Below are positions 38,201 to 47,162 of a stretch of 64,000 bases of DNA, in pieces (the first letter of the stretch is position 1; each line of letters starts with the position of its first letter). A program made the translations under genes and the position numbers. The DNA comes from Pedobacter sp. Leaf170. Lineage in GTDB: Bacteria > Bacteroidota > Bacteroidia > Sphingobacteriales > Sphingobacteriaceae. The notes beneath the pieces were generated by a model. That model saw only the letters and a list, made by a program, of their open reading frames with translations, had not been told where the DNA came from and did no database searches. The DNA is taken from NCBI RefSeq assembly GCF_920984665.1, contig NZ_CAKLBP010000001.1, positions 1 to 64,000 of the forward strand, in the 5' to 3' direction.

Positions 38201-38478
38201 CCATCGGTGTCGCTGATTGTTGCTATTTTACCTGATTTAACTCGAATTGTTGCGCCGGGTATTGGCTGACCGTCCTTATCCACAATTCGTCCGGATACAT
38301 CTATGCGATTTGTTTTAAACCAAGCGCTATGTTCATCCTTTCCGAATACAGGATTAGCAAAGCTCACAGTATTGAGGGCTGCAAGTGAGCAGCTGAGCAC
38401 AAAGACTGTAGTCTTTGAAGCCCGCCCGGCACTGCTTCTTATAAGCGCATAGGCATTCTTTGTAGTAAATTTTTCCAT
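35275..38478 (-). CDS. SusC/RagA-family TonB-linked outer-membrane transporter
   Basis: 1067 residues. Signal region to about residue 42, carboxypeptidase-like domain at about 58-140 (VSGRIVDKDGQPIPGATIRV), TonB-box-like LTEVVVVGYGTTQKKDLTGS, plug signature DASSTAIYGSRGSNGVIVIT at about 245-267, and a barrel ending in ITAGINMTF. No STN domain, so regulation is more likely through the AraC protein than through an anti-sigma pathway. It pairs with the SusD at 33743. A strong hairpin lies in the 223-nt gap between the GH43 stop and this gene. Confidence 0.95.
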   Translation of the reverse strand: MEKFTTKNAYALIRSSAGRASKTTVFVLSCSLAALNTVSFANPVFGKDEHSAWFKTNRIDVSGRIVDKDGQPIPGATIRVKSGKIATISDTDGRFTIKGITAGEVLIISYQGYSQKEISAGANLSAIQLTDAENNLTEVVVVGYGTTQKKDLTGSVSTISSAQVKDLPVSSIDQKLVGQIAGVQISAPTGAPGGGVNVKIRGTGSITAGNNPLYVVDGFAISNSGGQVYNPLNVISPDDIETVTVLKDASSTAIYGSRGSNGVIVITTKRGKNGPPVVSINAYIGAQQVPQKGRPDVLNGTEYAQFRKEMITDLRTAAGQTTTDADIPFEFRNPSQYGEGTDWYDAVLRTAMQSNIDASIRGGSESTRYSASIGRLEQQGTIRYTDYRRYSVNFNIESDISRKIKLGLSIAPSGGIQNRNGFESGQRDILTRTLWLSPLVPITDAAGNRTTFITSPGAIGAGNPLNTLEFAGTKAKYFRGLATAFAEYKIIDGLKARYSFNYDYINNSSFTFSPSFVIGETGNVNPNPSVPSSSTAQNTTSNWLSEITLSYDKDFGTDHKISAVAGYTAQQERYEGFNFGAANYPDNLIQTINASTLLNGAGAGIEKWALISYLARVNYTFKDKYLLTATVRSDGSSRFGSNYRYGTFPSAAFAWRASEEQFLKNATWLSDLKFRASYGRTGNFNIPNYQYAASIGSSNYSFGGGLANGRVSGSIANQNLTWEKADELDLGFDLSVFKSRLGLTFDFYNRITSDLLLNAELPSASGFSSSTINLGKVRNRGFEIGVTSKNLTGEFTWSTNANISINRNVVLELNPGNNNAPIYSGRSGGGYSTHKTEVGQPIGQFFGFQFDGIYQNAAELASQPKHGSSVVGSVRYKDIDGNGIIEEVKDFTVIGNAQPDFTYGITNNFTYKNFDLNILIVGTKGGQIMKTGNEFLLNTDGVFNVDRRVLDRWRSPSNPGNGFAPTTNGGRTLYREVNSQWIEDASFLRIQNISLGYNFKQKFITSSKFVKTLRLYASIQNLATFTKYSGANTEAGTNDGFSALTPGRDFTAYPLPRIITAGINMTF

Positions 38479-38527
38479 AGTTTATTTGGTTTGTTAAGTG
38501 ATTATTTGTTAGTTCAATGGATAATTA

Positions 38528-38553
38528 TTCCGGCTGAAAGACTCCAGCCGGAA
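38528..38553 (-). promoter_or_regulatory. 9-bp perfect hairpin in the leader of the second susC
   Basis: TTCCGGCTG (38528-38536) and CAGCCGGAA (38545-38553) are exact inverted repeats with an 8-nt loop, about 50 nt before the susC ATG. On the minus strand no T-run follows, so it is less a terminator than an RNA-stability or processing element between GH43 and SusC. Confidence 0.5.
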
Positions 38554-38701
38554 AAACATTACTAAACAACTATCCAATACCGCTATTGATAGTATATCTT
38601 GGGCGATCTTTACCTGATAGGGAATAGACATAGAAATTCCTCATCGCGGCGTTCTGTGGCGATTACCTATAATTACTTGTGGTCAAAAGATTTCGGCTCT
38701 G

Positions 38702-40180
38702 CTATTTAATTGTATAGCTATATAATATTTTCCTGTTTTTCTCTGGCTGAAAACTTGCTCCCGTATCCTGGCTTGATGATGTAAAATCTGTTGTGTTTTC
38801 CAATAAATTACCTATTGAGAACCCGTAACATCCCTTGCTGGATTCTGTTGAAATCACCAATAGATATTTCTTACCTTTCGAAAGATTAATGTTTGGATGC
38901 ATTTCTATAGTTTTTGCTGACCAGCCTATTGAATCCTGCGGAATAGCTATTCTTTTCAATAAATTATTCTTTGCCGAAACACTTGTCATTATTTCAAAAA
39001 AATCAAGCAGGAGGTCTGCATCCGGATAGCCACTTTTGAGGGTATTAAGTTTGAATGAATACAAATTTCCGGATTTGCCGGCAGTAAATATCTGGCTACG
39101 TTGTCTGTTTCTATTTAAATCGCAACTGGCTGAATATGCCTCAGGTGAGGCATTTGTCCCTTTTTTAACGGAAAACGTTGCCAGACAATTCATTGGATTG
39201 ATGGAACCGTCATCTGCAAAACTGAGTGGAGCCCAGTAGTAATTCGCCTGCGCCTCGTTTTTAGCCGCATTGTTCCATAAATCGCTACCGTAAAGATATA
39301 TTGTTTCGGAATTTATCTTCATTGTTGAGACAAAAGAAGGTTGCCCACCGCAGGAATTGTCACTTATCTTTTTTCCAGCCGACCAAGGGCCAAAAGGAGA
39401 TTTGGCTGTTTTGTAGGATGTACCTGTACCAGAGCAATATCCACAATTAGGATCCGAATAGGTTATATAGTAAATGTCATTTCTTTTGAACAATGCAGGG
39501 GCTTCAGTTTTACCTTCGGTAACCGGGCTAGATACTTTTCCATTGCCGGACAAATAATCCTCGGTGAGCTGTTCTACAATTATGCTGCCTTTTGTCCGCC
39601 AATCCGTAAGTGCAAGGTATCCGGTTCCATCATCGTCAATAAAAAGATCGTGATCTCCATTATTTAACCCCGCCGCCGGCATTTTACTATTCACTGCAAT
39701 TTTTGGTTCGTCAGCCTCTATGAATGGTCCAATTGGTGATTTACTTGTAAAAACCCGATAACCACTAACATTATCGTAAACATTTATCCAGAGCACATAA
39801 TTTTTATTCTTTTTATTATAGATGACGTGCGGGCGAAAGCATCCATAGGTTTTACCATCACATCTGGATTGCCAAAGTGGATTCTTTGCATCAAATAGAA
39901 ACCCTTCGTCTTTCCAATTGACCATATCTTTAGAAGAGTATGTTTTAAAACCACAAAATGGTGCGGTTTTTTTATTCCATTCAAAACCACAATCGTAGCT
40001 GGTTCCATAAAGGTAATATGTTCCATTAAATAGGGCGATCTCTCCATCATGAGCATCAACAGCATTCCCTAAAATGTCAAATCTTGTAAGTTGCTTGCCA
40101 GTGGCGGAAAAGTTGGTCACTTGTGCTTTAGAAATAATACTAAAGCATAAAATAAGGAAGAACAGCGGACAGAATTTCAT
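38702..40180 (-). CDS. Glycoside hydrolase family 43 protein
   Basis: About 493 residues; the likely start is the Met pair at 40180/40177 (MMKFCPLFFLILCFSIISKA), a Sec signal peptide. A longer reading begins at 40201. The five-bladed propeller shows GH43 landmarks: general base Asp in NAVDAHDGEIALFNGTYYLY, pKa-modulating Asp in GDHDLFIDDDGTGYLALTDW, and general acid Glu in GKTEAPALFKRNDIYYITYS. A C-terminal beta-rich segment of about 150 residues may be a binding module. GH43 enzymes release arabinose or xylose from arabinan, arabinoxylan and similar glycans. It is transcribed ahead of susC/susD. Confidence 0.9.
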   Translation of the reverse strand: MKFCPLFFLILCFSIISKAQVTNFSATGKQLTRFDILGNAVDAHDGEIALFNGTYYLYGTSYDCGFEWNKKTAPFCGFKTYSSKDMVNWKDEGFLFDAKNPLWQSRCDGKTYGCFRPHVIYNKKNKNYVLWINVYDNVSGYRVFTSKSPIGPFIEADEPKIAVNSKMPAAGLNNGDHDLFIDDDGTGYLALTDWRTKGSIIVEQLTEDYLSGNGKVSSPVTEGKTEAPALFKRNDIYYITYSDPNCGYCSGTGTSYKTAKSPFGPWSAGKKISDNSCGGQPSFVSTMKINSETIYLYGSDLWNNAAKNEAQANYYWAPLSFADDGSINPMNCLATFSVKKGTNASPEAYSASCDLNRNRQRSQIFTAGKSGNLYSFKLNTLKSGYPDADLLLDFFEIMTSVSAKNNLLKRIAIPQDSIGWSAKTIEMHPNINLSKGKKYLLVISTESSKGCYGFSIGNLLENTTDFTSSSQDTGASFQPEKNRKILYSYTIK

Positions 40181-40241
40181 CATATTTATTTGGTTATGCA
40201 TTTTATTGATTAAAATTTTAAGGAGCAGTAAAACGTTTAAC

Positions 40242-40249
40242 CAAAATTA
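40242..40249 (-). promoter_or_regulatory. -7 element upstream of the GH43 gene
   Basis: TAATTTTG on the minus strand matches TAnnTTTG, about 62 nt before the presumed start codon. The rest of the 40202-40532 gap shows only A+T-rich DNA where AraC sites could lie. Confidence 0.5.
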
Positions 40250-40532
40250 ACTTGTTAATTAAAACTCTCTTTATATTATTTGACAATATTTTTGTATTTT
40301 ATGACCTGTAGAATGTCAGTCCCATAGAACTTTTAGCGAACTGACTGTATTCAACTTCTACTCTTGCGCGAATCTGGAAAGCGTTGAACATCGAAGTAGT
40401 GTAACCGTAACGAGGTATAATAAACTGTTGTCAGCTTATCTAGTTTTGTATAGTGGTGGGCAATAGGCGCTGATATTAATAACATATCCGCTAGCCTAGA
40501 AGGTGGCAATTCACTTACATTTGAAAATCAGT

Positions 40533-41417
40533 TCAGTTACCCAAGAGGTTAATTTTTCTAAACTGGGTTGGATTCAAGCCGACTTTTTCCTTGAATATCT
40601 TCGAGAAATAAAAGCTTGATTGGAAGTTCAACTCGAAGGAAACACTTTTTATTGGTATGCTTTCATTTCTCAGCAGTTCTTTCGCTTTCTCTATTTTAAG
40701 TTGAATATAATATTGCCCCGGGGAGAGGCCTGTATGTTTTTTAAACAGCTTTCTGAACCAGGAATAACCCACATTGAGCTCTTCTGCTGCTTGCTCTGGC
40801 GAGTAAGCATTACAGATATTAGACCTAAAAAGCAGTCTTGATTTATTTATAATAAATTCTTCTTCTTTGGTTAATCCAATACGCTGCTTTGTGACTGCGC
40901 AACATATTCCAATGAGATGAAACGCAGCACCGGAAACCAAAGGCTGATAACCAGGTCTCTCATCCCGGATATTGTCAATAATGGAATCATATAAATCCAG
41001 TACCGCTTCATTGAAACCGATATAGATACAGGGCGATTTTGGGTTGAGATAGCCAGCAATAACTAATTCATCAATTATTTTTCCGTTGAGTCCAATCCAA
41101 TGTTCATTCCAGCCAGTATCTACATCAGGCCTGTAACGATGCCTTTCATTGGGGAATAAAAAAATGACAGAACCAGCTGCAACATTCACCTGATTACAAC
41201 TGTCAGATTCGAAAATACCTTGACCATTGGTTATATATATCACCTGGTATTCCTGCAGGATGCGCCACCTATCCCATTTGAACTGATGGTGCCCAGGATG
41301 ATTCTTGAAAGGATAATCAGTTGAAGCCTGGATGCAAGTACGCCCTGCATTTAAAACAGTCAGACCCCAACCTTCATCTTCCTGGCTAATTGGAAGATAT
41401 TTAAAAAAATTTATCAT
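40533..41417 (-). CDS. AraC-family transcriptional regulator of the glycan locus
   Basis: 294 residues from the ATG at 41417 (MINFFKYLPISQEDEGWGLT); the frame extends to 41501. An N-terminal cupin-like sugar-binding domain (KNHPGHHQFKWDRWRILQEY; VAAGSVIFLFPNERHRYRPD) is joined to two C-terminal helix-turn-helix units (SPEQAAEELNVGYSWFRKLF; PIKSVSFELNFQSSFYFSKI), the AraC layout. It lies between the GH43-susCD genes and a divergent isomerase gene and is the obvious local regulator, probably an activator responding to arabinose or a related sugar. Confidence 0.92.
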   Translation of the reverse strand: MINFFKYLPISQEDEGWGLTVLNAGRTCIQASTDYPFKNHPGHHQFKWDRWRILQEYQVIYITNGQGIFESDSCNQVNVAAGSVIFLFPNERHRYRPDVDTGWNEHWIGLNGKIIDELVIAGYLNPKSPCIYIGFNEAVLDLYDSIIDNIRDERPGYQPLVSGAAFHLIGICCAVTKQRIGLTKEEEFIINKSRLLFRSNICNAYSPEQAAEELNVGYSWFRKLFKKHTGLSPGQYYIQLKIEKAKELLRNESIPIKSVSFELNFQSSFYFSKIFKEKVGLNPTQFRKINLLGN

Positions 41418-41631
41418 CTGACAAGTATTGTTTAAAAAGCCTAGATGCCCACCTTGCTTAAATATGCCCCACTCCTCCGCCTTTATTGAAGAATAGAACA
41501 ACTAAATCCGCATATACTAAACTAAATTGCTACCTGATACAAATGAACACAAAAACATTTAAAAAATCACGCCAAATCAAATTCTACAGGTTTAGTATCA
41601 AAATCAACATTTATAAAAGTAGCCCGTTGGA

Positions 41632-41639
41632 TAACTTTG
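41632..41639 (+). promoter_or_regulatory. -7 element upstream of the isomerase gene
   Basis: TAACTTTG matches TAnnTTTG exactly, 43 nt before the ATG at 41682. The 265-nt gap to the divergent araC-type gene is where the regulator would bind. Confidence 0.55.
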
Positions 41640-41681
41640 GAACCGAAACTTTTATAATTGTCTACATAACTATTAATAAGC

Positions 41682-43115
41682 ATGATATTAAATTCGACTC
41701 TAAGAATTGGATTGTTTGGGGTGGGGCTTGATACCTACTGGTCACAATTTCCAGGTTTAAAGGATAGGTTAACCGGGCATTTGGAATTAGTTGAGGAAAA
41801 GCTTCATCTCCTTGATACAGCGGTTATTAATCTTGGCCTAATAGACAATGCTGACAAGGCATTTAAAGCAGGAGATAAATTCAGGTCAGAAAATATTGAT
41901 ATTTTATTTCTATATGTCTCCACCTATGCACTTTCTGCCACCGTTCTGCCTGTAGTCAAAAAAGCAAATGTGCCTGTAATTGTACTTAACCTCTCTCCTG
42001 GTGCCAGTATCGATTACAAAATTTTCAATGCAATGGAAGACCGGACCAAGATGACCGGCGAATGGTTAGCCCATTGTTCTTCTTGTTCAGTACCGGAGAT
42101 CGCCAACGTATTCAAAAGATGCAAAATTCCATTTTTTCAAATCACAGGTATGCTGCAGGATGATGATCACGTAGATGTTCAAATCCGGGAGTGGCTTGAA
42201 GCTGCAAGCACAGCTAAAGTCATGTATTATAATCGGCTGGGCATAATGGGAAATTACTACGGGGGCATGATGGACATCTACACGGATATCACTCTTCTTA
42301 CAGCAACCTTTGGAGGATATATTGAGGTGCTGGAAATTGATGAGCTTTCTACATTAAGAAAATCAGTTAGCACCGAAGAAAGGCAGTTGAAAATAGCGGA
42401 AATCAATACTGTATTTGAAGTACAGGCAGACTGCGATAATGAAGAATTAAATCGGGCAGCTATCACTGCGGTAGCATTGGATAAACTGATTGCAAAATAC
42501 GAGCTGGGTTCGCTGGCTTATTATTATAAGGGGACTGGCAATTCAGATAATGAGAGTACAGCCAGCTCGGTTATTCTTGGAAACTCTATTCTGACAGGAA
42601 AAAACGTTCCGGTTGCTGGAGAGTTTGAATTAAAAAATATTCATGCGATGAAGATTCTGGACAGTTTTAATTCAGGGGGCTCTTTTACAGAATATTACGC
42701 CATGGACTTCAAAGATGATGTGGTATTGATGGGACATGACGGACCATGCCATCCGGCGATAGCGGAGGGTAAAATAAAGGTAAAACCGCTACATGTCTAC
42801 CACGGAAAGGTGGGCAATGGTTTATCTGTTGAAATGTCTGTTGCTCAGGGACCAGTTACCCTGTTATCTGTTGTGGAAAACGCTAGCGGTGGAATGTTCT
42901 TGTTAGTCGCCGAAGGCGAGTCGGTGACAGGTGAAATTCTTGAAATCGGGAACACCAATTCAAGGTACCGTTTTCCGATTGGTGCACGGAATTTTGTCGA
43001 AAGCTGGAACAGTTATGGGCCGGCACACCACTGCGCAGTTGGTAAAGGGAAACTGGCTTCAAGGCTGAAAAAACTGGGATCGATTTTAAATATAGAAGTG
43101 GTACAAATTCTCTAA
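41682..43115 (+). CDS. L-arabinose/L-fucose isomerase-family protein
   Basis: 477 residues of the AraA/FucI superfamily. The N-terminus RIGLFGVGLDTYWSQFPGLK and IVLNLSPGASIDYK resemble L-arabinose isomerases. Candidate metal/catalytic residues: Glu in VAGEFELKNIHAMKI, Glu in FTEYYAMDF, His in VLMGHDGPCHPA and the paired His in GPAHHCAVGKGK. These correspond to the two Glu and two His that bind Mn in AraA. It is more distant from classic AraA than typical orthologues, so the sugar specificity is open. Transcribed away from the AraC regulator; no kinase or epimerase gene for the next steps is in the window. Confidence 0.85.
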   Translation: MILNSTLRIGLFGVGLDTYWSQFPGLKDRLTGHLELVEEKLHLLDTAVINLGLIDNADKAFKAGDKFRSENIDILFLYVSTYALSATVLPVVKKANVPVIVLNLSPGASIDYKIFNAMEDRTKMTGEWLAHCSSCSVPEIANVFKRCKIPFFQITGMLQDDDHVDVQIREWLEAASTAKVMYYNRLGIMGNYYGGMMDIYTDITLLTATFGGYIEVLEIDELSTLRKSVSTEERQLKIAEINTVFEVQADCDNEELNRAAITAVALDKLIAKYELGSLAYYYKGTGNSDNESTASSVILGNSILTGKNVPVAGEFELKNIHAMKILDSFNSGGSFTEYYAMDFKDDVVLMGHDGPCHPAIAEGKIKVKPLHVYHGKVGNGLSVEMSVAQGPVTLLSVVENASGGMFLLVAEGESVTGEILEIGNTNSRYRFPIGARNFVESWNSYGPAHHCAVGKGKLASRLKKLGSILNIEVVQIL

Positions 43116-43895
43116 TTTTATTTTATCAAAAAGATTAAACCTAACATGAGCTGTGGCCGATGGATGGCAGAATTTGAATAGACTCTGCCCCATGATTAAC
43201 AATAGACCACCACACCTCATCAACTCCATACCACAGGAAATGATATTTAAATAAATTTATAATTCTGCTGCGATTATAAATTTGATGGATCAGAGTCACC
43301 TTGACTTGCTTATCCATTAGTTCAACAACCACCTATAGAAAGTCCCGCTACAGTTTACCCATTCCTCGAAATTAGGTTGAGTTATAAGGGCAATTGCTCG
43401 ATAATTAGGAAATTGGCGAGGGGCATCAAATAAGTTGCAATGCCAATATTATACTTATTATTACCACTTACTAACTATACGCGCGACATTCAGAGTAGCT
43501 TGAGGATTCTCTAAAACATCAATCTGACCGAATGAAAGCATTGTATGAGGTGCTTATCCTGGATCTGTACTGTGCGCTGTGCCTGACTGCTCTGAACGAA
43601 GCAAATCTCAAAGAATAAGACAGGTATCCAAATAATTTTGTTGTAAAAGCTGCAATCATTTGCCAGCAATTCAGTTGTTCCGTTAGCCTCCTAATCTTCT
43701 GGTCAATTTCGCCAAAATTTACAGGCTTGGCAGACGACCTTTTTTTTCAAACCTTATGTGTATCAAGCTAACAAAGAATCTAAAGGATTACGATTAGGCT
43801 GGCATCTATTTAAGTTTTCGGCTACAAGAAAACAGTTTTCGGCTACAGAAGTAAAGAAGCGAAACCTGAGCTTTGGTTCATAAAATTATATCAAA
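43116..43895. other. Gap with no supported gene
   Basis: 780 nt. It holds a MITE-like fragment at 43410-43436 and a stretch at 43255-43310 that resembles 51150-51200 (see findings). A 63-codon minus-strand frame at 43141-43332 has no recognisable features. Confidence 0.5.
43410..43436 (-). repeat. Fragment of the MITE-like repeat
   Basis: On the minus strand TTATTTGATGCCCCTCGCCA followed by ATTT matches the left inner part of the copies at 28125 and 30557. The rest of the element is absent. Confidence 0.4.
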
Positions 43896-44795
43896 ATGAA
43901 AGTATTTGTTACAGGCGCTACAGGTTTCGTAGGAACTGCCGTAGTACAGGAATTACTAAACAATGGACACCAGGTTTTGGGATTGGCTCGCTCAGAAGAA
44001 TCAGTAAATAAATTGATTGAAGCCGGCGCAGCAGCACACCGCGGAGATTTAACTGATTTCGAGAGTTTGAAATCCGGGGTTAGCCATTCAGATGCAGTCA
44101 TTCATTTAGGATTTGTCCACGATTTTACAAGATTTGAGGAAATGTGTAAACTTGACGGACAAGTGATTGAAGCCATTGGAAAAGCTTTGGAAGGAACAGA
44201 AAAACCCTTTCTTATCACTTCAGGAACTGCCCTTTTTTCAAAACAAGGTGTGACTGTAGAAACAGACCGCTCAGTAAATCCGCATCCGAGAATTGCAACT
44301 GAAAACGCAGCTGATTCTCTTGCTGCAAAAGGAGTGAAAGTTGCGGTAATAAGATTGTCGCCATCGGTCCATGGCAAAGGTGATGTCATTGGTTTTGTTC
44401 CGACTTTAATAAGAATTGCAAAAGAAAAAGGAATTTCTGCAATTATCCATAAAGGTCATAATTTTTGGCCTGCCGTTCACAAATTAGATGCTGCAAAATT
44501 ATATCGGTTGGCTTTAGAAAAGCCTTTTGAAAGCGGAACAAGGTATCACGCAGTTGGAGAACAGGGGATTCAGTTAAAAGATATATCAACGGAGATTGCG
44601 GAAAAATTGGGCCTTCCTGTGGTTTCCCTGACAGAGCAGGAAGCAGCAGAACATTTCGGCTGGTTTACACATTTTGTCCAACTCAATAATCTAACTTCAA
44701 GCGAACAAACAAAAGCTGCCTTGGGCTGGAAACCACAACATCCTACCTTGATGGAAGATTTGAAAAGCGGCGTTTATTTCTCTAAGTTACAATAA
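43896..44795 (+). CDS. Extended/atypical SDR (NAD-dependent epimerase-like)
   Basis: 299 residues beginning directly with the cofactor motif MKVFVTGATGFVGTAVVQEL. The rest is like extended or atypical SDRs (HRGDLTDFESLKSGVSHSDA; ITSGTALF). The classical YxxxK is not evident: the region after VDRSVNPHPR is degenerate, so it may be a dehydratase, reductase or NAD-sensing member rather than a sugar epimerase. It is followed after 42 nt by an AraC-family gene in the same direction. Close homologues are often annotated as 3-beta hydroxysteroid dehydrogenase; the substrate is unknown. Confidence 0.88.
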   Translation: MKVFVTGATGFVGTAVVQELLNNGHQVLGLARSEESVNKLIEAGAAAHRGDLTDFESLKSGVSHSDAVIHLGFVHDFTRFEEMCKLDGQVIEAIGKALEGTEKPFLITSGTALFSKQGVTVETDRSVNPHPRIATENAADSLAAKGVKVAVIRLSPSVHGKGDVIGFVPTLIRIAKEKGISAIIHKGHNFWPAVHKLDAAKLYRLALEKPFESGTRYHAVGEQGIQLKDISTEIAEKLGLPVVSLTEQEAAEHFGWFTHFVQLNNLTSSEQTKAALGWKPQHPTLMEDLKSGVYFSKLQ

Positions 44796-44837
44796 TGTGT
44801 ACCTTTATCATCATTTAACTTGCTAAATATTAAACCG

Positions 44838-45752
44838 ATGTCCGATGTTCCGATAAGAATAAAAACCATATCCGAATTCCATAGCTTGCGTGGTTTACCG
44901 AAGCCAAAACATCCACTTATCAGTGTGCTTAATTTTGAAGATATGGCAAAAAATCCAGTGATTGGTCAGCAGCGTTTGATGTTTGATTTTTACATGATTT
45001 CTGTCAAGCGGGACATGAATCATAAATACAGATACGGGCAACAGGATTATGATTTTGATGAAGGCGTCCTGTTTTGTATGGCGCCTCATCAACTTCTGAC
45101 GATTATGAGGGAAGAAAATGCTAAAAATCCTACAGGCTGGTCACTTTTGATACATCCGGATTTTCTCTGGAATACGCCGATGGCAACTGCAATCAAAAAG
45201 TATGAATTTTTTGATTATTCTGTCAACGAAGCACTATTTTTATCCCAAGACGAAGAAACAATAATCCAGCAAATCACTGATAACATCAGGCAGGAGTATC
45301 AGACCAATATTGATAAATTCAGTCAGAATATTATTATTTCCCAGTTGGAAACGCTATTGAATTACGCTGAAAGATTTTACCAGCGGCAGTTTCTAACCCG
45401 TCACAAAGCGCATCATCTATTTCTGGAAAAACTGGAAATTCTGTTTAAAAATTATTTTGAAAGCCGCAACCTTAAAGAACAAGGTTTGCCGAATGTTCAG
45501 CTTCTATCAGAGCAGTTCAATATGTCTCAATACTACATGCGCAGCCTTTTGAAAAATTTAACCGGACAGACCACCCAGCAATACATTCACGAAAAGCTAA
45601 TAGAGAAAGCCAAAGAAAAACTCTCAACCACCGAACTTTCAGTGAGCGAAATTGCTTATGCTTTGGGGTTTGAACACTCTCAATCCTTTAGTAAATTATT
45701 TAAAGCCAAAACTGATATTTCGCCTTTGGAATTCAGAAAGTCCCTGATCTAA
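44838..45752 (+). CDS. AraC-family transcriptional regulator
   Basis: 304 residues from ATG 44838 (MSDVPIRIKTISEFHSLRGL); a TTG at 44820 would add six residues. An N-terminal cupin-like effector domain (HKYRYGQQDYDFDEGVLFCM) is followed by a coiled linker and two HTH units at the C-terminus: VQLLSEQFNMSQYYMRSLLK and SVSEIAYALGFEHSQSFSKL. It probably regulates its own operon with the SDR gene 42 nt upstream, a common pairing in Bacteroidota for oxidoreductases induced by reactive or xenobiotic compounds. Confidence 0.92.
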   Translation: MSDVPIRIKTISEFHSLRGLPKPKHPLISVLNFEDMAKNPVIGQQRLMFDFYMISVKRDMNHKYRYGQQDYDFDEGVLFCMAPHQLLTIMREENAKNPTGWSLLIHPDFLWNTPMATAIKKYEFFDYSVNEALFLSQDEETIIQQITDNIRQEYQTNIDKFSQNIIISQLETLLNYAERFYQRQFLTRHKAHHLFLEKLEILFKNYFESRNLKEQGLPNVQLLSEQFNMSQYYMRSLLKNLTGQTTQQYIHEKLIEKAKEKLSTTELSVSEIAYALGFEHSQSFSKLFKAKTDISPLEFRKSLI

Positions 45753-46074
45753 ATATAAACAACCAAAGCACTTAAGAACCATCGCCTGCGAACAGCCAGG
45801 CGGAATACTAACGGGGTGAGCCAAAAACAAAGCGCCTCTCGTTTAAACATCAATTTGCATTGTCTAAACAGCCAGCCTCGTATTTAATTCATCCACACCC
45901 AAATCTCCGTCCAAAAAAAAGAGACAATGAAACAATTGAGTTTGCTAGCTGAACGATTTAAACGGGCACTTTGACCATGCCCGGCCTGGGGAAAAGTAGT
46001 CTGGAAAAGTTAGAATGCCAATCATGAATAGGAAATGGCCGAAACCAGCTTTCTTTATATTGCTGATACCTTTT
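45753..46074. other. Gap with no supported gene
   Basis: About 320 nt between convergent genes. A hairpin-like CGCCTGCGAACAGCCAGGCG lies at 45783 but without a T-run. Nothing else is clear. Confidence 0.45.
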
Positions 46075-47136
46075 TCAATTTTTTTTTATCATTTTATTAG
46101 CACTACAACCAAATTCTTTGCGTATAATTTCTGCTCCCCCGCTTAGGGCGCTTAACTTAGCTCTGGCAAGCTCTCGGGATAAAGGAGCCATACCACAGTT
46201 TGTGCTCGGGTAGAGATTTTCAATATCTACAAACTCGAGGGCGTTGCGCAGCGTATTAGCAACCTCTTGAGGGGTTTCGACATTGTTATTCGCCACATCA
46301 ATTGCACCAACCATCACTTTTTTGCCCCGAACCAGTTCCATTAAATCTAAAGGTACATTCGAATTGTGGCATTCTATGGATACTATGTCAATTTTAGATT
46401 TTTGAATTCTCGGAAAGACTTCTTCGTATTGACGCCATTCTGACCCCAATGTTTTTTTCCAGTCATTATTAGCCTGTATTCCATAACCATAGCAGATATG
46501 TACCGCAGTCTGGCAGTGTAAGCCTTCTATGGCCCTTTCCAGCGCAGCTATTCCCCAATCCTTTACTTCATCGAAAAATACGTTGTATGCAGGCTCATCA
46601 AACTGGATGATTTCTACTCCTGCATCCTGCAATTCCTTTGCCTCTTGATTAAGTGCTTTGGCGAATTCCCATGCTAATTTTTCACGACTCTTGTAATGAC
46701 TATCGAACAAAGTATCGACCATGGTCAAAGGTCCCGGAAGTGCCCATTTAATTGGTTTATTAGTCTGGCTACGTAAAAACTTTGCATCCTCCACAAAAAC
46801 TGATTTTTTACGGGCAACATTCCCCACAACCCTGGGAACGCTCGCATCATAACGGTCACGGATGCGCACCGTTTTACGGTTCTCAAAATCCACACCGCTA
46901 AGATGCTCGATAAAAGTGGTGACAAAATGCTGACGTGTCTGCTCACCATCACATACGATATCCAATCCGCCCAGGTCCTGTTCCTGCAGAGTAATGCGCA
47001 GGGCATCCTGTTTCCCTTCAAGCAACTGAAGGTCTTCCAGTTTCCATGGTGACCATAGTTTTTCTGGTGCTGCAAGCCAGGCAGGCTTGGGTAAACTCCC
47101 AACAATTGAGGTGGGCAATACTAATTTATTGGTCAT
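46075..47136 (-). CDS. mesD: MesD-type core methionine synthase (MetE C-terminal-domain family)
   Basis: 353 residues equal to only the catalytic C-terminal half of MetE. Zinc ligands fit the family: His and Cys in AVHICYGYG, Glu in DIVSIECHNSN, and Cys in PSTNCGMAPLS. Homocysteine-binding region: SIVGSLPKPAWLAAPE near the N-terminus. Price and colleagues described folate-independent core-MetE families; the MesD type occurs next to MesX (DUF1852) and needs it. Here the DUF1852 gene is 26 nt upstream in the same operon, which supports MesD over other core-MetE types. A cobalamin riboswitch lies in the leader. The methyl donor of this family is not established. Confidence 0.88.
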   Translation of the reverse strand: MTNKLVLPTSIVGSLPKPAWLAAPEKLWSPWKLEDLQLLEGKQDALRITLQEQDLGGLDIVCDGEQTRQHFVTTFIEHLSGVDFENRKTVRIRDRYDASVPRVVGNVARKKSVFVEDAKFLRSQTNKPIKWALPGPLTMVDTLFDSHYKSREKLAWEFAKALNQEAKELQDAGVEIIQFDEPAYNVFFDEVKDWGIAALERAIEGLHCQTAVHICYGYGIQANNDWKKTLGSEWRQYEEVFPRIQKSKIDIVSIECHNSNVPLDLMELVRGKKVMVGAIDVANNNVETPQEVANTLRNALEFVDIENLYPSTNCGMAPLSRELARAKLSALSGGAEIIRKEFGCSANKMIKKN

Positions 47137-47162
47137 ACGATAATTTTAATGTGTGCGATCAA

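Noticed and set aside
43141..43332. 63-codon minus-strand frame
   Set aside because: No recognised family. Part of it is shared weakly with another gap, so it is more likely a repeat remnant.
45783..45804. Hairpin-like CGCCTG...CAGGCG after the AraC gene
   Set aside because: No T-run follows on either strand, so a terminator call is not supported.
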